64,000 nt of DNA, from contig NZ_CP022600.1 in assembly GCF_002952215.1 (NCBI RefSeq), positions 3,100,001 to 3,164,000 of the forward strand. The letters run 5' to 3'. The stretch's first letter is position 1, and the number at the start of each line of letters is the position of its first letter. Of this stretch, positions 35,536 through 43,988 are shown in pieces. The notes below the pieces were generated by a model. The model was not told the DNA's origin, made no database searches, and was given only the letters and a program-made list of their open reading frames with translations. Made by a program: the position numbers and the translations under genes. Source of the DNA: Porphyrobacter sp. HT-58-2. GTDB taxonomy: Bacteria; Pseudomonadota; Alphaproteobacteria; Sphingomonadales; Sphingomonadaceae.

Positions 35536-36486
35536 TTACTCAGGCTTGTAGTCTGGCAGCGCCTTGCCGCCCACCAATGCGCCCGCGCCTTCGCTTTCGA
35601 GCTTTTCGGTGATCGAGCGCAGCGCCCGGCTTGTGGCGCGCAGGTCTTCCAGCGTGGCCTCGGCATTGGGCAAGGTGCTGGTGCGCAGCTGGCGGGCGGC
35701 GGGTCGGGTATCTTCCAGCGTCGCCGACAGCGAGGCGAGCGCGGCATTGGCCGATCTGAGCGTCCCGCGCAGTTCTTCGGCCAGCGGCTCGCCCTGCTTG
35801 TTCACCAGATTGTCGGTCGTCAGCACCAGCTTTTCGACCGCATCAAGCGTCTGGTTGAACTCCTCCATGGTGGTGCGGAATTCCTTGAGATTCTGGGTGA
35901 GTTCGGGGCTGGCATCGGCAAGCCCGCCGGTCAGGCGGTTGGTGTTGCGCAGGATGCCGGCGATTTCCTCCTGATTTTCCGGGCCGAGAATGGTGTTCAA
36001 TTGCTCGGTCAGGGTCGCCAGCCGTTCCAGCAGCAGCGGCGCGTTGGCGACGATCTCGCCAAAGCCGCCGCGCCCGGGCGGGATCACCGGGCGGCCTTCG
36101 GGGCAGGCGGTGGTCTCGCAGGTGATCGGCGGAGCGCCCTTGCGCGCGCCATCGAGCAGGATGGTGGACACCCCGGTAAAGCTTGCCTGGATGGTCGCCT
36201 GCGTGCCGACGAGGATCGGCACATCATCTTTTACCTTGATGCGCACGCGCACGAATTCGGGATTGCCCTTGGCCAGCGCAATATCGGTAACCTGCCCCAC
36301 CGGCACACCGGCGAAACTCACCTGACTGCCATTGGCAAGGCCCGAGACCGACTGACCGTAGAAGATGTCGAATTCGTCCTGCGCGCCCTGCCCCAGCCGC
36401 GCGATCCAGACAATGAACATCGCCAGCGCGGCCAGCAGCGCAAGCGTGACCGCACCGACCCACAGATGATTGGCTCTGGTTTCCAT
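35536..36486 (-). CDS. mlaD: MlaD-type MCE domain protein
   Basis: A 316-residue periplasmic lipid-binding subunit. One N-terminal helix (about 8-28) is followed by the MCE domain: FDIFYGQSVSGLANGSQVSFAGVPVGQVTDIAL, the family core, read here in outline. A long helical and coiled-coil segment (residues about 150-290, EELRGTLRSANAALASLSATLED) follows, longer than E. coli MlaD and nearer PqiB/MCE4 forms. It forms the ring between the permease and the outer-membrane lipoprotein. It is in an operon with MlaE, MlaF and a lipoprotein. Confidence 0.9.
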   Translation of the reverse strand: METRANHLWVGAVTLALLAALAMFIVWIARLGQGAQDEFDIFYGQSVSGLANGSQVSFAGVPVGQVTDIALAKGNPEFVRVRIKVKDDVPILVGTQATIQASFTGVSTILLDGARKGAPPITCETTACPEGRPVIPPGRGGFGEIVANAPLLLERLATLTEQLNTILGPENQEEIAGILRNTNRLTGGLADASPELTQNLKEFRTTMEEFNQTLDAVEKLVLTTDNLVNKQGEPLAEELRGTLRSANAALASLSATLEDTRPAARQLRTSTLPNAEATLEDLRATSRALRSITEKLESEGAGALVGGKALPDYKPE

Positions 36487-36536
36487 GTGCGTTCCCTATG
36501 AAGCCCGGCGGGCCGCTATGTCCAACATTCTCTGGC

Positions 36537-37343
36537 TCATTCCACCCTCCGCATATGCGAGGCATGGGCCGCGCGGCCGCGAGGGCCGTTGAAGTATTCC
36601 TCGATCCACGGATGCCCTGTAGCGATCAATTCGGGGATCGTCCCGACCGCGATGATCTTCCTTTCCGCGATCACCGCCACCCTGTCGCAGATCTCGTAAA
36701 GCGTATCGAGGTCATGGGTGATGAGGAACACCGTCAGCCCCAGTGTTTCCTGAAGCTCGCGGGTCAGGCGGTCGAAATTGGCCGCACCGATCGGGTCGAG
36801 CCCGGCGGTCGGTTCATCGAGGAACAGCAGTTCGGGATCCAGCGCCAGCGCCCGCGCCAGCCCTGCGCGCTTCTTCATCCCGCCGGAAAGCTCGGACGGG
36901 TATTTCTGCACCGCGTCCTCGGGCAGGCCGGTCAGCATGACCTTGTACCGCGCGATCTCGGCCCGGAATTCGGGATCGAGCTGGGGGTGGTATTTCCTGA
37001 TTGGCACCTCGACATTCTCGCCCACCGTAAGGGTCGAAAACAGCGCCCCGCCCTGAAACAGCACGCCCCAGCGCCGCCGCACGCCGATGCCCTGATCCAG
37101 ATCGACTTCGGTGATGGTGCGCCCCAGCACGTCGATCCGGCCTGCGGCGGGCCGCTGCAGGCCGATGATCGAGCGCATCAGCACCGATTTGCCACTGCCC
37201 GATCCGCCCACCACGCCAAGGATTTCCCCGCGCCGCACGGTCAGATCCAGCCCGTCATGCACCGTGAAATCGCCGAAACGGTTCACCAGCCCCTCGATCA
37301 CGATCGGGGGGGTATCGTCGTCCAGGTGCGCGTTGACCCGCAT
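36537..37343 (-). CDS. mlaF: MlaF-type ABC transporter ATPase
   Basis: A 268-residue ATPase that powers lipid transfer. The start overlaps the mlaE stop (TGATG); the longer upstream frame lies inside mlaE. Walker A is VVGGSGSGKSVLM, the signature is LSGGMKKR (typical of this lipid-transport group), Walker B is LLFLDEPTAGLD and the H-loop is FLITHDLDTL. It should bind the MlaE permease in the inner membrane. Confidence 0.95.
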   Translation of the reverse strand: MRVNAHLDDDTPPIVIEGLVNRFGDFTVHDGLDLTVRRGEILGVVGGSGSGKSVLMRSIIGLQRPAAGRIDVLGRTITEVDLDQGIGVRRRWGVLFQGGALFSTLTVGENVEVPIRKYHPQLDPEFRAEIARYKVMLTGLPEDAVQKYPSELSGGMKKRAGLARALALDPELLFLDEPTAGLDPIGAANFDRLTRELQETLGLTVFLITHDLDTLYEICDRVAVIAERKIIAVGTIPELIATGHPWIEEYFNGPRGRAAHASHMRRVE

Positions 37344-38521
37344 CAGCCCCAACCCACTTCGGTGAAGAACACCGCGAAGAACGCGTCGAGCACGATCACG
37401 GCAAAGATCGCCGAAACCACCGCCATCGTCGTGCGGCGGCCGACTTCCTCGGAATTGCCGCGCACCTGCAAACCGTGAAAGCATCCCGCCAGTGCCACGA
37501 TCAACCCGAACACCGGCGCCTTGATCAGGCCGACCCACAGATCATGGGTCGGCACAACCTCCTGAATACGCAGCAGGAAGGTGAAGAACGGAATGCCGAG
37601 CGCAAGGTCGCCCACCACCGCCCCGCCGATGATCGCCACCAGCGAGGCATAGAAGCCCAGCAGGATCATCATGAAAGTCGCCGCCAGAATGCGCGGGATC
37701 ACCAGCACCTCGATCGGCGAGATGCCGATCGTGCGCATCGCGTCAATCTCCTCGGTCAGCTTCATCGTGCCGAGCTGCGCGGCAAAGGCGCTGCCCGAAC
37801 GGCCCGCGACCATGATCGCGGTCATCAGCACGCCCAGTTCGCGCAGGGTGATGCGCCCGACGAGGTTGACCGTCAGCGCCTCCGCCCCGAATTGTTCGAG
37901 CTGCACCGAGCCCTGCTGGGCAATGACGATGCCGATCAGGAAGCTCATGAGGCCGATGATCGGAAGCGCGGTGACGCCCACCAGCTCCATCTGGTGGACC
38001 AGCGCCTTCACCGGAAAACGGCGCGGGTTGCCGATCAGGCTGGCCACGCCGATCAGGATTTCGCCAAAGAAGGCGACCACCCGGTAGACCCCGCCGCGCG
38101 CGCCATACACCTTTTCGCCCACCGCTGCGGGAACGCGTTCCCATACCGGCAGACGGGCCGCGTGCGTATCACCGCCCTCCTCGATATTGCGCACTGCCTC
38201 CAGCAGGCGCTCGGCCGCGGGGCTTTTGCCGGTAATGTCGCAATCGTGCTGGCGGGCGAGGCGGCAGACCAGCCATGCCCCGACCGTGTCGATTTCCTCG
38301 ACCGCGCCCAGATCGATGCTGCGCAGCGGCCCGGCCAGGTCGCGCAGGCCGCGTTCGAGCGGGCCGATCGCAGCCAGCGTCAGATGCCCCGACAGCACCA
38401 GCCGCGAGCCATGCGCGCCTTCGTCCTCCAGCGTGTATTCGGCGGCAACCTGCATCGCTGACAGGCTATGGGGCGATTTTTGCCCCCTCGCAAGGCTCTC
38501 GCGGCGAACGGCGCCTGCCAT
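37343..38521 (-). CDS. mlaE: MlaE-type permease with N-terminal STAS domain
   Basis: A 392-residue inner-membrane permease. The ATG at 38521 is chosen because AAAGGA lies 7 bases upstream; an internal ATG at 38455 has no such site. Residues about 20-120 form a STAS-type domain, fused here as in some alphaproteobacterial MlaE proteins, whereas E. coli uses a separate MlaB. The remaining 270 residues are the permease with [17 protein letters not shown] and [20 protein letters not shown]. It is divergent from valS and is the first gene of the mla operon. Confidence 0.92.
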   Translation of the reverse strand: MAGAVRRESLARGQKSPHSLSAMQVAAEYTLEDEGAHGSRLVLSGHLTLAAIGPLERGLRDLAGPLRSIDLGAVEEIDTVGAWLVCRLARQHDCDITGKSPAAERLLEAVRNIEEGGDTHAARLPVWERVPAAVGEKVYGARGGVYRVVAFFGEILIGVASLIGNPRRFPVKALVHQMELVGVTALPIIGLMSFLIGIVIAQQGSVQLEQFGAEALTVNLVGRITLRELGVLMTAIMVAGRSGSAFAAQLGTMKLTEEIDAMRTIGISPIEVLVIPRILAATFMMILLGFYASLVAIIGGAVVGDLALGIPFFTFLLRIQEVVPTHDLWVGLIKAPVFGLIVALAGCFHGLQVRGNSEEVGRRTTMAVVSAIFAVIVLDAFFAVFFTEVGWG

Positions 38522-38577
38522 TGCCGTTCCTTTGCACATTGCATCGCAACATGGGTGCTGGCATGGCGCGGGCCATT

Positions 38578-41375
38578 ATGACCGAGCAATTGCCCACCAC
38601 TTTCGACCCCGCCGAAATCGAGGCGCGCTGGTATCAGCACTGGGAAGCAAACGGCCTGTTCCGGCCCGAGCGTCCTGACGCGGAAGCCTTCACCATCGTC
38701 AACCCGCCGCCCAACGTGACGGGCTCGCTCCACATCGGCCACGCGCTCGACAACACGCTGCAGGATGTGGTGATCCGCTATGAACGCCTGCGCGGCAAGG
38801 ACGCGCTGTGGGTGGTCGGCACCGATCACGCGGGGATCGCGACGCAGATGGTGGTCGAACGCCAGATGGAAGCGCGGCAGGACAAGCGCACCAATTACAC
38901 GCGCGAGGCCTTTGTCGAGAAGGTGTGGGAATGGAAGGCCGAAAGCGGCGGCACCATCACCAACCAGCTGCGCCGCCTGGGCTGCTCGATGGACTGGAGC
39001 CGCGAGCAGTTCACCATGGACCCGCACTTTACCAAGGCGGTGATCAAGACCTTCGTCGATCTCTACAACGATGGCCTCATCTACCGCGACAAGCGGCTAG
39101 TGAACTGGGACCCCAAGCTCAAAACCGCGATTTCCGATCTGGAAGTCGAAACCCAGACCATCGCGGGCAGCTTCTGGCACTTCAAATATCCGCTGGCCGA
39201 TGGCGCGCGGCTGGATGACGGGCGCGACTATCTGGAGGTCGCCACCACCCGCCCCGAAACCATGCTGGCCGACATGGCCGTGGCGGTGAACCCGGCGGAC
39301 GAACGCTACGCCAGCGTCGTGGGCAAGCACGTGATCCTGCCGCTCACCGGTCGCCGCATTCCGGTGATCGCCGACGAGCACGCCGATCCCGAACTGGGGA
39401 GCGGCTGCGTCAAGATCACGCCGGGCCATGATTTCAACGACTTCGAGGTGGGCAAGCGCGCGGGAATCGCAGCGGGCGAGATGCTCAACATGCTCGACCC
39501 GCAAGCGAACGTCTGCCAGACGGCGGACGGGCTGGTGCCGGAGGAATTCCTCGGCCTGCATCGCTTCCGCCGCGACGGCGTGGATGGTGCGCGCGAGCTG
39601 GTTGTCCAGCGCATGAAGGAGCAGGGCTTCCTCATCCCGCACATCACCAAGAACAAGGACGGCGAGGAAGTGGCGCACGACGCCGAACCCCGCCAGATCG
39701 CCACCCCCTTCGGCGACCGCGGCGGCGTGGTGATCGAGCCGTGGCTGACCGACCAGTGGTATGTGAACGCCGCGGAACTCGCGAAGAAGCCGATCGAGGC
39801 CGTGCGCTCGGGCGACATCCAGATCGTGCCCAAGACGTGGGAGAAAACCTTCTTCAACTGGATGGAGAACATCCAGCCGTGGTGCGTCTCGCGCCAATTG
39901 TGGTGGGGGCACCGGATTCCGGCGTGGTTTGCCGATGACGGCCGCTGCTTCGTCGCCGAAACGGCCGAAGCGGCGCAGGCCATGGCGGGCGAGGACGTCG
40001 CTCTGACCCAGGACGAGGACGTCCTCGACACGTGGTTCTCATCCGCCCTGTGGCCCTTCGCCACGCTGGGCTGGCCTGACGCCCAATCGCCGTTCGCCCC
40101 GAGCGAAGTCGAGAGGCAAGAGAACGGTGTCTCGACTTCGCTCGACACGAACGGGAGTTTGCTCGAAAAGCACTTCCCCAACAGCCTGCTCATCTCCGGC
40201 TTCGACATCCTGTTCTTCTGGGATGCGCGGATGATGATGATGGGCTTCTACAACATGGGGCAAAAGCCCTGGGACAGGCTCTATCTCCACGGCCTCGTGC
40301 GCGCCGCCGATGGCGCGAAGATGTCGAAGTCCAAAGGCAATGTGGTCGATCCGCTGGGCCTCATCGACCAGTATGGCGCGGACGCGCTCCGCTTCTTCAT
40401 GGCGGCGATGGAGAGCCAGGGCCGCGACATCAAGATGGACGAGAAGCGGGTCGAGGGATACCGCAACTTCGCCACCAAGCTGTGGAACGCGGCGCGCTTC
40501 TGCCAGTCGAACGGGATCGGGGCATCGGCGGGGTGAAGGCACCCCCTGCCCGCCTCGCCGCCAACCAGTGGATCATCGGCGAGGTTCAGCAATGCGTCGC
40601 CGAGATCGACAAGGCGATGGCCGATCTGCGTTTCGACGCGGCGGCCAATGCGATCTACCAGTTCACGTGGAGCAAGTTCTGCGACTGGTATCTGGAGCTG
40701 ATCAAGCCGGTCTTCGCTGGTGACGCCGACAGCCCGCCCGCCGTCGAGACCCGTGCCGTCGCCGGATGGGCGCTCGACCAGATCCTCGTCATGCTCCACC
40801 CCTTCATGCCCTTCATCACCGAGGAGCTGTGGCACAAGCTGGGGCAGCGCGATTACGAGCTGATCGTGGCGCAGTGGCCCAAGCCCGAAGCGGAAGTCTC
40901 CAAGGAAGCGACCGACGCGATCGATTGGGTGATCGATCTCACCACCAACACACGCTCGGCCAAGAACGAGCTCGGCATTGCGCCGGGCGCCAAGCTGGCG
41001 GCATGGCTGGCGAACCCCTCGGACGTGGCGGCGCGCACCATCGAGCGCAGCAGTGCCGCCATCGAGCGTCTCGCACGCCTCACCCCCGTGCATCTGGGCG
41101 AAGCCCCCGCTGGCCCGGCGATGCAGGTGACCGCGGGCGAGGATGTGTTCATCATCCCGCTCGAAGGGATCGTCGACATCGCGGCGGAAAAGGCCCGGTT
41201 GGAAAAGGCGCTGACGGCCTCGCAGAAGGAAGCCAAATCGCTGGAAGGCCGCCTGTCGAACCCCGCCTTCGCCGAAAAGGCCAAGCCCGAAGCGGTCGAA
41301 AAGGCCCGCGCCGATCTCGCCCACCACACGGGCGAGGTCGAACGCCTGACGGCGGCACTGGCTCGGCTGGGGTAA
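38578..41375 (+). CDS. valS: Valyl-tRNA synthetase, with an in-frame palindromic insertion and an apparent frameshift
   Basis: The class I enzyme that charges tRNA(Val). The start [20 protein letters not shown] matches the family N terminus; ATGs at 38551 and 38563 lie in frame upstream. HIGH is at about 52-55 and KMSKS at 581-585, with the editing insert between them. The first frame ends at a TGA (40534-40536) after ...NGIGASAG, while the anticodon-binding region continues one base back in the next frame ([18 protein letters not shown]...) to 41375. A GGGG run (40530-40533) abuts the stop. A full-length protein would have about 932 residues. A 63-base palindromic repeat adds 21 codons near residues 505-526. 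Valine charging is essential, so either the frameshift is a base-calling error, or it is bypassed, or the two parts are made separately. Confidence 0.85.
40091..40153. repeat. Palindromic repeat inserted in frame within valS
   Basis: GAGCGAAGTCGAGA (40101-40114) and its exact complement TCTCGACTTCGCTC (40130-40143) form a perfect 14-bp stem. Outer CGTTCG and CGAACG extend it to 63 bases, exactly 21 codons. It resembles the short palindromes commonly seen between genes in sphingomonad genomes (recalled, not checked). The encoded peptide lies between GWPD and [11 protein letters not shown], where family members normally have few residues. Confidence 0.78.
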
Positions 41376-41712
41376 ATTCGGACCAAGGCCGCAGATAACC
41401 GGCGAAGCGTCCGTTTTCGGGAAGCTTCGGGCAAGGCAGCTATGTCTGATGATGGGTGGATTTCTGCCTTCATGAAGGTGGCGTCCAACGATGCAACTGA
41501 CCTATGCCCTCAAGCTGCACAGTGGATCCGCCGGAACGTGCCGCAGCCAACCTCTGAATCTTGGCAGATTTGTATATTATCTCATGAAATCAATCTGTTC
41601 ATCTATAAGCAATCTGGCTTTGCTATCGCATTGCATACGGCACTCTGAGAGCAACATCGTTGGACAAGCGGAAAGGGTGCCGATCAGGATTCAGCCTGCG
41701 TTGGAGCTTTCT
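41376..41712. other. Gap between valS and the first lipoprotein gene; no supported gene
   Basis: 337 bases with noticeably lower GC than the flanks, especially from about 41560 to 41650. Short open frames run through it but none has a family signature or a good ribosome site. It should contain the promoter of the lipoprotein pair; I could not place the boxes. Confidence 0.5.
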
Positions 41713-42141
41713 ATGTTTCGCCTGAATCGAACTCTATTGCCCGTCTTGACACTCTACATACTGACTGCGTGCGCAAGCCAAGGCCCTCGTCCGATCGAAC
41801 AGGTCAACATCCAGTCCCCCCTCGCAAACAACCAACTGACACAGGGCAACGTCCAAATGAATCTGCGGGTCGGCGAGACCCGCAAGTCCGACGTGCTTGA
41901 CGTTTTCGGTGCACCCAACGTGACTACACGTGATGGTTCAGGCGTCGAGGTGTGGTCCTATCAACGCTACGCCCGGGTTGCCCAAAGCGGAACCCGAGGC
42001 AATGCTTGGACAGTGCTGCTGGGCGGATCGGCGTCCGATCAGGCTGCCTTTTCGGAAACCATGCGGACCATGACGCTCATCATTCGATTTGACGAAAACG
42101 ATGTTGTTTCTGATTTCAGGAGCCGAGCCAGTGAATTCTAG
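41713..42141 (+). CDS. BamE/SmpA-like small lipoprotein
   Basis: A 142-residue lipoprotein. The ATG at 41713 is preceded by GGAG at 7 bases and opens a signal peptide ending TLYILTAC (lipobox LTAC); the long upstream frame has no signal. The mature part has the outline of the SmpA/OmlA/BamE beta-hairpin domain (LRVGETRKSDVLDVFGAPNV, then VEVWSYQRYA). BamE belongs to the outer-membrane assembly machine, but many short lipoproteins share this fold without being BamE. It overlaps the next gene by 11 bases. The assignment is tentative. Confidence 0.62.
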   Translation: MFRLNRTLLPVLTLYILTACASQGPRPIEQVNIQSPLANNQLTQGNVQMNLRVGETRKSDVLDVFGAPNVTTRDGSGVEVWSYQRYARVAQSGTRGNAWTVLLGGSASDQAAFSETMRTMTLIIRFDENDVVSDFRSRASEF

Positions 42142-42694
42142 AAGGCTTTGCCAGCGGGCATCGGCGGCTTTGGCCCTAGGGGTGCTCTTGTCCTCGTGCA
42201 CCACAACCGATGGCGTAGCCGCGGTCAGCCAGATGGCGGTACCCTTGGAATTGCAGGCCATTCAGGCGCGCGAATTCAACGTCCCGCGCGATCTTGCGTT
42301 CAAGTCCGTCATGTCGGTGTTGCAGGATCTGGGTTACATCCTGCAAAGCGCCGACCTGCCGAGCGGATTCATTTCGGCGGTCAGCCCATCGGTCGATACA
42401 ACGCCTTTGGCAGAAAGATTGATTATCGGCAGCGAGTCCTATTCGGAAGTCGCAGTCACGGCGAGTTTTCTGCCCATGCCCAACGGGTCGACCAAGGTGC
42501 GGCTCAATTTCGTCGAACGCCGCGCAAGACTGGGGCTCATGGGAAAAAGCCGTGATGATCGCCCGGTGATCGATCCTGAAGTTTATCAGGTAGCTTGGGA
42601 AAAAGTCGACGAGACATTGTTCATGCTTACAGCAACGAACGACCTTTCGCGTCCAGTGAAGCCGGGGACAACGGAGGCCGAGCCAACAAGCTGA
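42131..42694 (+). CDS. Putative lipoprotein of unknown function
   Basis: A 187-residue protein. The GTG at 42131 is chosen because AGGAG lies 8 bases upstream and because it opens a lipoprotein signal ending LLSSC. The mature part, with EFNVPRDLAFKSVMSVLQDLGYILQ and FLPMPNGSTKVRLNFVERRA, looks like one compact alpha/beta domain; I do not recognise the family. The overlap with the previous lipoprotein suggests co-translation and a shared envelope task. Confidence 0.7.
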   Translation: MNSRRLCQRASAALALGVLLSSCTTTDGVAAVSQMAVPLELQAIQAREFNVPRDLAFKSVMSVLQDLGYILQSADLPSGFISAVSPSVDTTPLAERLIIGSESYSEVAVTASFLPMPNGSTKVRLNFVERRARLGLMGKSRDDRPVIDPEVYQVAWEKVDETLFMLTATNDLSRPVKPGTTEAEPTS

Positions 42695-43121
42695 TCGTCA
42701 GTGCAAGGTGACCGGATTGCGATCAGTCGCAGGGCGCTAACCGTTTTTCCGGGATTGAGACATTGGAGCCGCCTGCCGCGCGTAGGATTTTCTGTCTACC
42801 AATGCAGATCGGTACCATCCATGAATTGAAGTGCGCACTAGACAATGGCAGCAACGGGGTCGGTTTCTGACCGGCAGCTTTTTTCCCGGTACGCAGCAAT
42901 GCGGTCGTTGCGTGTTCCGGCTGTGGCTCGCAAATTTCCTACCGGCCCTTTTCGTGCCATAGGGCGGGGATGAACCGCAGCGCCGCCCCCAAAACAAGCC
43001 CCCTCTCCCCTGTCCGTCAAGCGGGGCTAATCCTGCATAACCATCTGCAAGAAAACATTTTTTTGCGAAAGGCCGCGCTTGACAGGGTGTCAAGTTTGTC
43101 AAGCTGCGGCGGGGTGGCCCG
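42695..43121. other. Gap between lipoprotein pair and queE; candidate operator near queE
   Basis: 427 bases with no supported gene; short open frames on either strand lack signals. Near the right end CTTGACA-GGG-TGTCAAG (43078-43094) is a perfect inverted repeat, followed by a third half-site TTTGTCAAGC. This could be a regulator site or the -35 region of the queE promoter. An AT-rich tract (about 43050-43065) precedes it. Confidence 0.5.
43078..43104. promoter_or_regulatory. Inverted repeat CTTGACA-GGG-TGTCAAG upstream of queE
   Basis: Two perfect 7-base arms with a 3-base centre, and a third TGTCAAG half-site just downstream. It ends 17 bases before the queE start. It contains TTGACA, the -35 consensus, so promoter and operator could overlap. 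No regulator gene is adjacent. Confidence 0.4.
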
Positions 43122-43856
43122 ATGAACCTCGTCCTCGCCACCGACGACACCGGCGGGCCGGAGATTTTCGCGTCCTTGCAAGGCGAGGGGCCGAGCATGG
43201 GCGTGCCGGTGGCCTTTGTGCGCCTCAGCCGCTGCAATCTTGCCTGCATGTGGTGCGACACCGCCTACACCTGGCGGTTCGAGGGCGACAACCGCCCGCA
43301 CCGCGATGGCATAGCCTTTGATCGCAAGGCCAATCAGGTGACGCTCTCCCCCGCCGAAGCCGCCGCGCGGATCGCGGCGCTGGGTCAGAAGCGCCTTGTC
43401 ATCACCGGAGGCGAGCCTTTGCTTCAGGCCGCAGGCCTTGCCGAAATGCTGGCACACCTGCCGGACATGGCGGTGGAGATCGAGACCAACGGCACTGTCG
43501 CTCCGCCTGCGCGGCTCGATATCCGGGTCGATCAGTACAATGTCAGCCCCAAGCTCGCCCATAGCGGCAACCCGGCCGATCTGGCGCTGATCCCCGAACG
43601 GCTCGACGCATGGGCCACCGAGCCGCGCGCCTTCCTGAAATTCGTGGTGGCGTCGCCGGAGGATGTGGACGAGGTGCAGGCGCTCCACCGTCGCTACCGC
43701 TTCCGCCCCGAGCAGGTGTTCCTGATGGCGGAAGGAACCGACAGCACCAGCTTGCGCGCGCGGCAGGCGTGGCTCAGCGCGCTATGCCTCAAGCACGGCT
43801 TCCGCATGAGCGACCGGATGCACATCCACCTTTACGGGGATACCAGAAGCACGTGA
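43122..43856 (+). CDS. queE: 7-carboxy-7-deazaguanine synthase QueE
   Basis: A radical SAM enzyme of 244 residues that makes CDG in the queuosine (7-deazaguanine) pathway. The iron-sulphur motif is the C-x3-C-x2-C form (Cys38, Cys42, Cys45 in RLSRCNLACMWCDTAY). Further support comes from GPEIFASLQGEGP, VITGGEPLLQ and VEIETNGT. The start has no conspicuous ribosome site but matches the family N terminus. The rest of the pathway (queC, queD, queF) is not in the window. Confidence 0.93.
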   Translation: MNLVLATDDTGGPEIFASLQGEGPSMGVPVAFVRLSRCNLACMWCDTAYTWRFEGDNRPHRDGIAFDRKANQVTLSPAEAAARIAALGQKRLVITGGEPLLQAAGLAEMLAHLPDMAVEIETNGTVAPPARLDIRVDQYNVSPKLAHSGNPADLALIPERLDAWATEPRAFLKFVVASPEDVDEVQALHRRYRFRPEQVFLMAEGTDSTSLRARQAWLSALCLKHGFRMSDRMHIHLYGDTRST

Positions 43857-43858
43857 TT

Positions 43859-43948
43859 TGTTTTGCGCCCGCCCCTCCGGACGAGCGTCCTCGGTGCGGT
43901 TTCGCGCTACGCGCGAGCACCTGCGGGCGGCCGGTCGGCCTTGCGGAC
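43859..43948 (+). repeat. Hairpin repeat, copy A (just after queE)
   Basis: It begins 3 bases after the queE stop and contains CGTCCTCGGTGCGGTTTC, then GCGC-TAC-GCGC, then GAGCACCTGCGG; GGTGC and GCACC pair around the inner stem. A second module follows, ending GGTCGGCCTTGCGG. Both modules recur at 55.0-55.2 kb after ugd. In the other copy the inner stem differs in sequence but still pairs. Confidence 0.7.
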
Positions 43949-43988
43949 CCTATGGGTCCGAACCAGAGCGAGAAGGAGACCTTACCCC

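Noticed and set aside
41442..41648. A 68-codon open frame between valS and the lipoprotein genes
   Set aside because: No ribosome site, no signal or family match, and it lies in a low-GC leader.
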